Positions 4,999 to 6,330 of a DNA stretch of 6,330 nt are shown piece by piece. The notes under the pieces were generated by a model that was given only the letters and a program-made list of their open reading frames with translations, was not told where the DNA came from and ran no database searches. Source of the stretch: JBDSLU01 sp039916225 (lineage in GTDB: Bacteria; Acidobacteriota; Vicinamibacteria; Vicinamibacterales; Vicinamibacteraceae). Made by a program: the position numbers and the translations under genes. Positions within the stretch are counted from its first letter, which is position 1. Every line of letters starts with the position of its first letter. The stretch spans positions 1 to 6,330 of the forward strand of contig JBDSLU010000166.1 in NCBI GenBank assembly GCA_039916225.1. The letters are read 5' to 3'.

Positions 4999-6330
4999 AT
5001 GCGCCTCGCTGTTCCCGCGATCCTCGCCGTCACCCTGCTCTCGCCGTCAGCAGCAGCCGTCGCCCAACAGACGCGACAGGTGCCGGTCGACGCCTTGATC
5101 TACGACCTTCGCAACCCGGACCCTGTCCGGCGCCGCGAGGCCGTCGTCCTCATCGGCCAGAACAAGCTGCAACGCGCGGTGCCCGACGTCGTCGCCATCG
5201 CCGGCGATCCGGACGTGTCGGTCCGCCGCGCCGTCGTGGCGACACTGCAGGCGCTCGACGACATCCGGTCGTTGCCCGGCCTGGTCGCGCTGACCAGCGA
5301 TCCCGAGCGCGAGATCCGCGAGTCGGCGGTCACCGGCGTGACCCGGCTCTACCTGCCGCGCGAGAGCGGCATCGGTCCGTCCCTGACGCGCGTCGTCAAC
5401 TTCTTCAACCCGACCTCCGACGAGTGGGCGGATGTCGTCATCGAGCCGGATCTGGCCGTCGATGCATCGGTGGTGCCGGCGCTGCAGGCGCGCCTGCAGG
5501 ACCCGACCGACAGCATCCGCATCAAGGCGGCGCGCTCGATCGGCATCCTCCGCGGGCGGGCCGCGGTGCCGATGCTGGTCCTGGTAATGAAGGAAGATCG
5601 CAGCCCGAGCGTGCGCTTCGAAGCAATCCGGGCCATCGGCAAGGTCGGCGACATGACCGCCGCCAAGGACGTCCTGCCCTTCACGCTGTCGACGGAGTCG
5701 AAGCTGCGGACCGAGGCGGCCCTCGCGCTGGGTCGCCTGCATGACCGCGCCGCCCTGCCCGAGCTGACCCGACTGTTCATGAAGGAAGCGGCGTTGCAGA
5801 AGCGCCAGGCCGATGGCGCCTTCCGCGGCGCGCTGCTCGAGGCCATCGCGCTGATCGCCGATCCGTCGTCGAAAGAACTGTTCAGCCGCCAGCGCGCTCA
5901 CGATGACGCCGCGGTCCGTGTCCACGCCTACGCCGGCCTGGCCCGGGTCGGCGACGCATCGCTGACGACGGCGGTATCTCAGGACCGGCTGTCCGAGACC
6001 GACGTGCAGGTCCAGACGGCGCAGGCGTTCGCGCTCTACCGCTTCGGCCGCAAGGAGTATCTCGAGGAGCTGGTGAAGGCGCTCGGCTCGCGCCGGACGT
6101 CAGCCCGGGCCCGCGAATACCTGCTCGAACTGCGCCAGGACGAGGTCGCCGACCTCGGCGCGCTGTCGCGCCTCGAAGACGCCGGGCTGCGCGAGTCGAT
6201 CGCCGAGATCCTCGGCCTGATCGGCGACGATCGCGCCCGCCCGGTGCTGCAGGACCTGACCCGCGACACCCGCGGCCAGGTCGCCGCGCTCGCCACGCAG
6301 GCGATGGAGCGCATCGCCGCGCGCAGCGGC
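4999..6330 (+). CDS. Exported HEAT-repeat protein, 3' end beyond window
   Basis: The frame is open for 444 codons from ATG 4999 to the last base, so the C-terminus is missing. A signal peptide is clear: MR, hydrophobic LAVPAILAVTLL, then AAAVA|QQ with cleavage near 22/23, so the protein should act in the periplasm or outside the cell. The rest is a solenoid of about twelve helical repeats with the bacterial HEAT pattern (D-x-x-VR-x-x-A-x-x-x-LG), e.g. DPVRRREAVVLIG (41-53), DVSVRRAVVATLQAL (72-86), SVRFEAIRAIGKVGD (204-218), KLRTEAALALGRLHD (235-249), AVRVHAYAGLARVGD (304-318) and LRESIAEILGLIGDD (397-411). A non-repeat insert rich in Phe/Asn/Pro/Trp (about 118-160, including FFNPTSDEWAD) interrupts it after the third repeat. 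Such solenoids bind other proteins; no catalytic residues are apparent and the partner is unknown. The ATG has a promoter-like TAGGCT just upstream and no ribosome site. It is divergent from the ABC exporter with 54 bp between starts, so shared regulation is possible but not shown. Confidence 0.9.
   Translation, partial: MRLAVPAILAVTLLSPSAAAVAQQTRQVPVDALIYDLRNPDPVRRREAVVLIGQNKLQRAVPDVVAIAGDPDVSVRRAVVATLQALDDIRSLPGLVALTSDPEREIRESAVTGVTRLYLPRESGIGPSLTRVVNFFNPTSDEWADVVIEPDLAVDASVVPALQARLQDPTDSIRIKAARSIGILRGRAAVPMLVLVMKEDRSPSVRFEAIRAIGKVGDMTAAKDVLPFTLSTESKLRTEAALALGRLHDRAALPELTRLFMKEAALQKRQADGAFRGALLEAIALIADPSSKELFSRQRAHDDAAVRVHAYAGLARVGDASLTTAVSQDRLSETDVQVQTAQAFALYRFGRKEYLEELVKALGSRRTSARAREYLLELRQDEVADLGALSRLEDAGLRESIAEILGLIGDDRARPVLQDLTRDTRGQVAALATQAMERIAARSG

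Noticed and set aside
5047..5925. A 292-codon minus-strand frame opposite the HEAT-repeat gene
   Set aside because: The plus-strand frame has a signal peptide and regular HEAT motifs; the antisense frame is a mirror with an Arg/Asp/Gln-rich composition.

Overview
The window comes from a GC-rich bacterial chromosome, with strong G/C preference at third codon positions in every gene. It carries ordinary, well-spaced chromosomal genes and no plasmid, phage or transposase signs. A secreted tannase-family esterase, a HEAT-repeat exported protein and a TTGGAGA-type heptanucleotide repeat together suggest a soil-type acidobacterium, perhaps the Vicinamibacteria. That placement is inference from gene style only; no rRNA or marker gene is present.

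Layout. Positions 1-222 (+) hold the C-terminal end of an unidentified protein. It converges, across a 31-bp gap, on a secreted tannase/feruloyl-esterase family hydrolase (254-1795, -) with an intact CS-D-HC catalytic set. Head to head with the esterase is dinB, DNA polymerase IV (1764-2849, +). The two start regions overlap: the esterase starts either inside dinB (1795) or at an ATG sharing two bases with the dinB ATG inside one CCATGG (1763-1766). dinB converges on a full-length MsbA-type ABC exporter (3007-4944, -). Between their stop codons lies an unusual 7-bp repeat element with inverted arms (about 2845-3011), and the stop codons of both genes lie inside its outermost inverted repeat. 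A 54-bp divergent promoter region (4945-4998) separates the exporter from an exported HEAT-repeat protein (4999 to beyond 6330, +) that runs off the window.

The genes alternate in strand and look like separate transcription units, not one pathway: polymer or plant-ester hydrolysis, translesion DNA synthesis, membrane export and a periplasmic scaffold. No defence system, CRISPR array, RNA gene or biosynthetic cluster is visible. The points most worth a second look are the heptad inverted-repeat element between dinB and the exporter, the overlapping divergent starts of dinB and the esterase, and the lack of Shine-Dalgarno sequences together with -10-like hexamers 6-7 nt before several start codons, which suggests leaderless transcripts.
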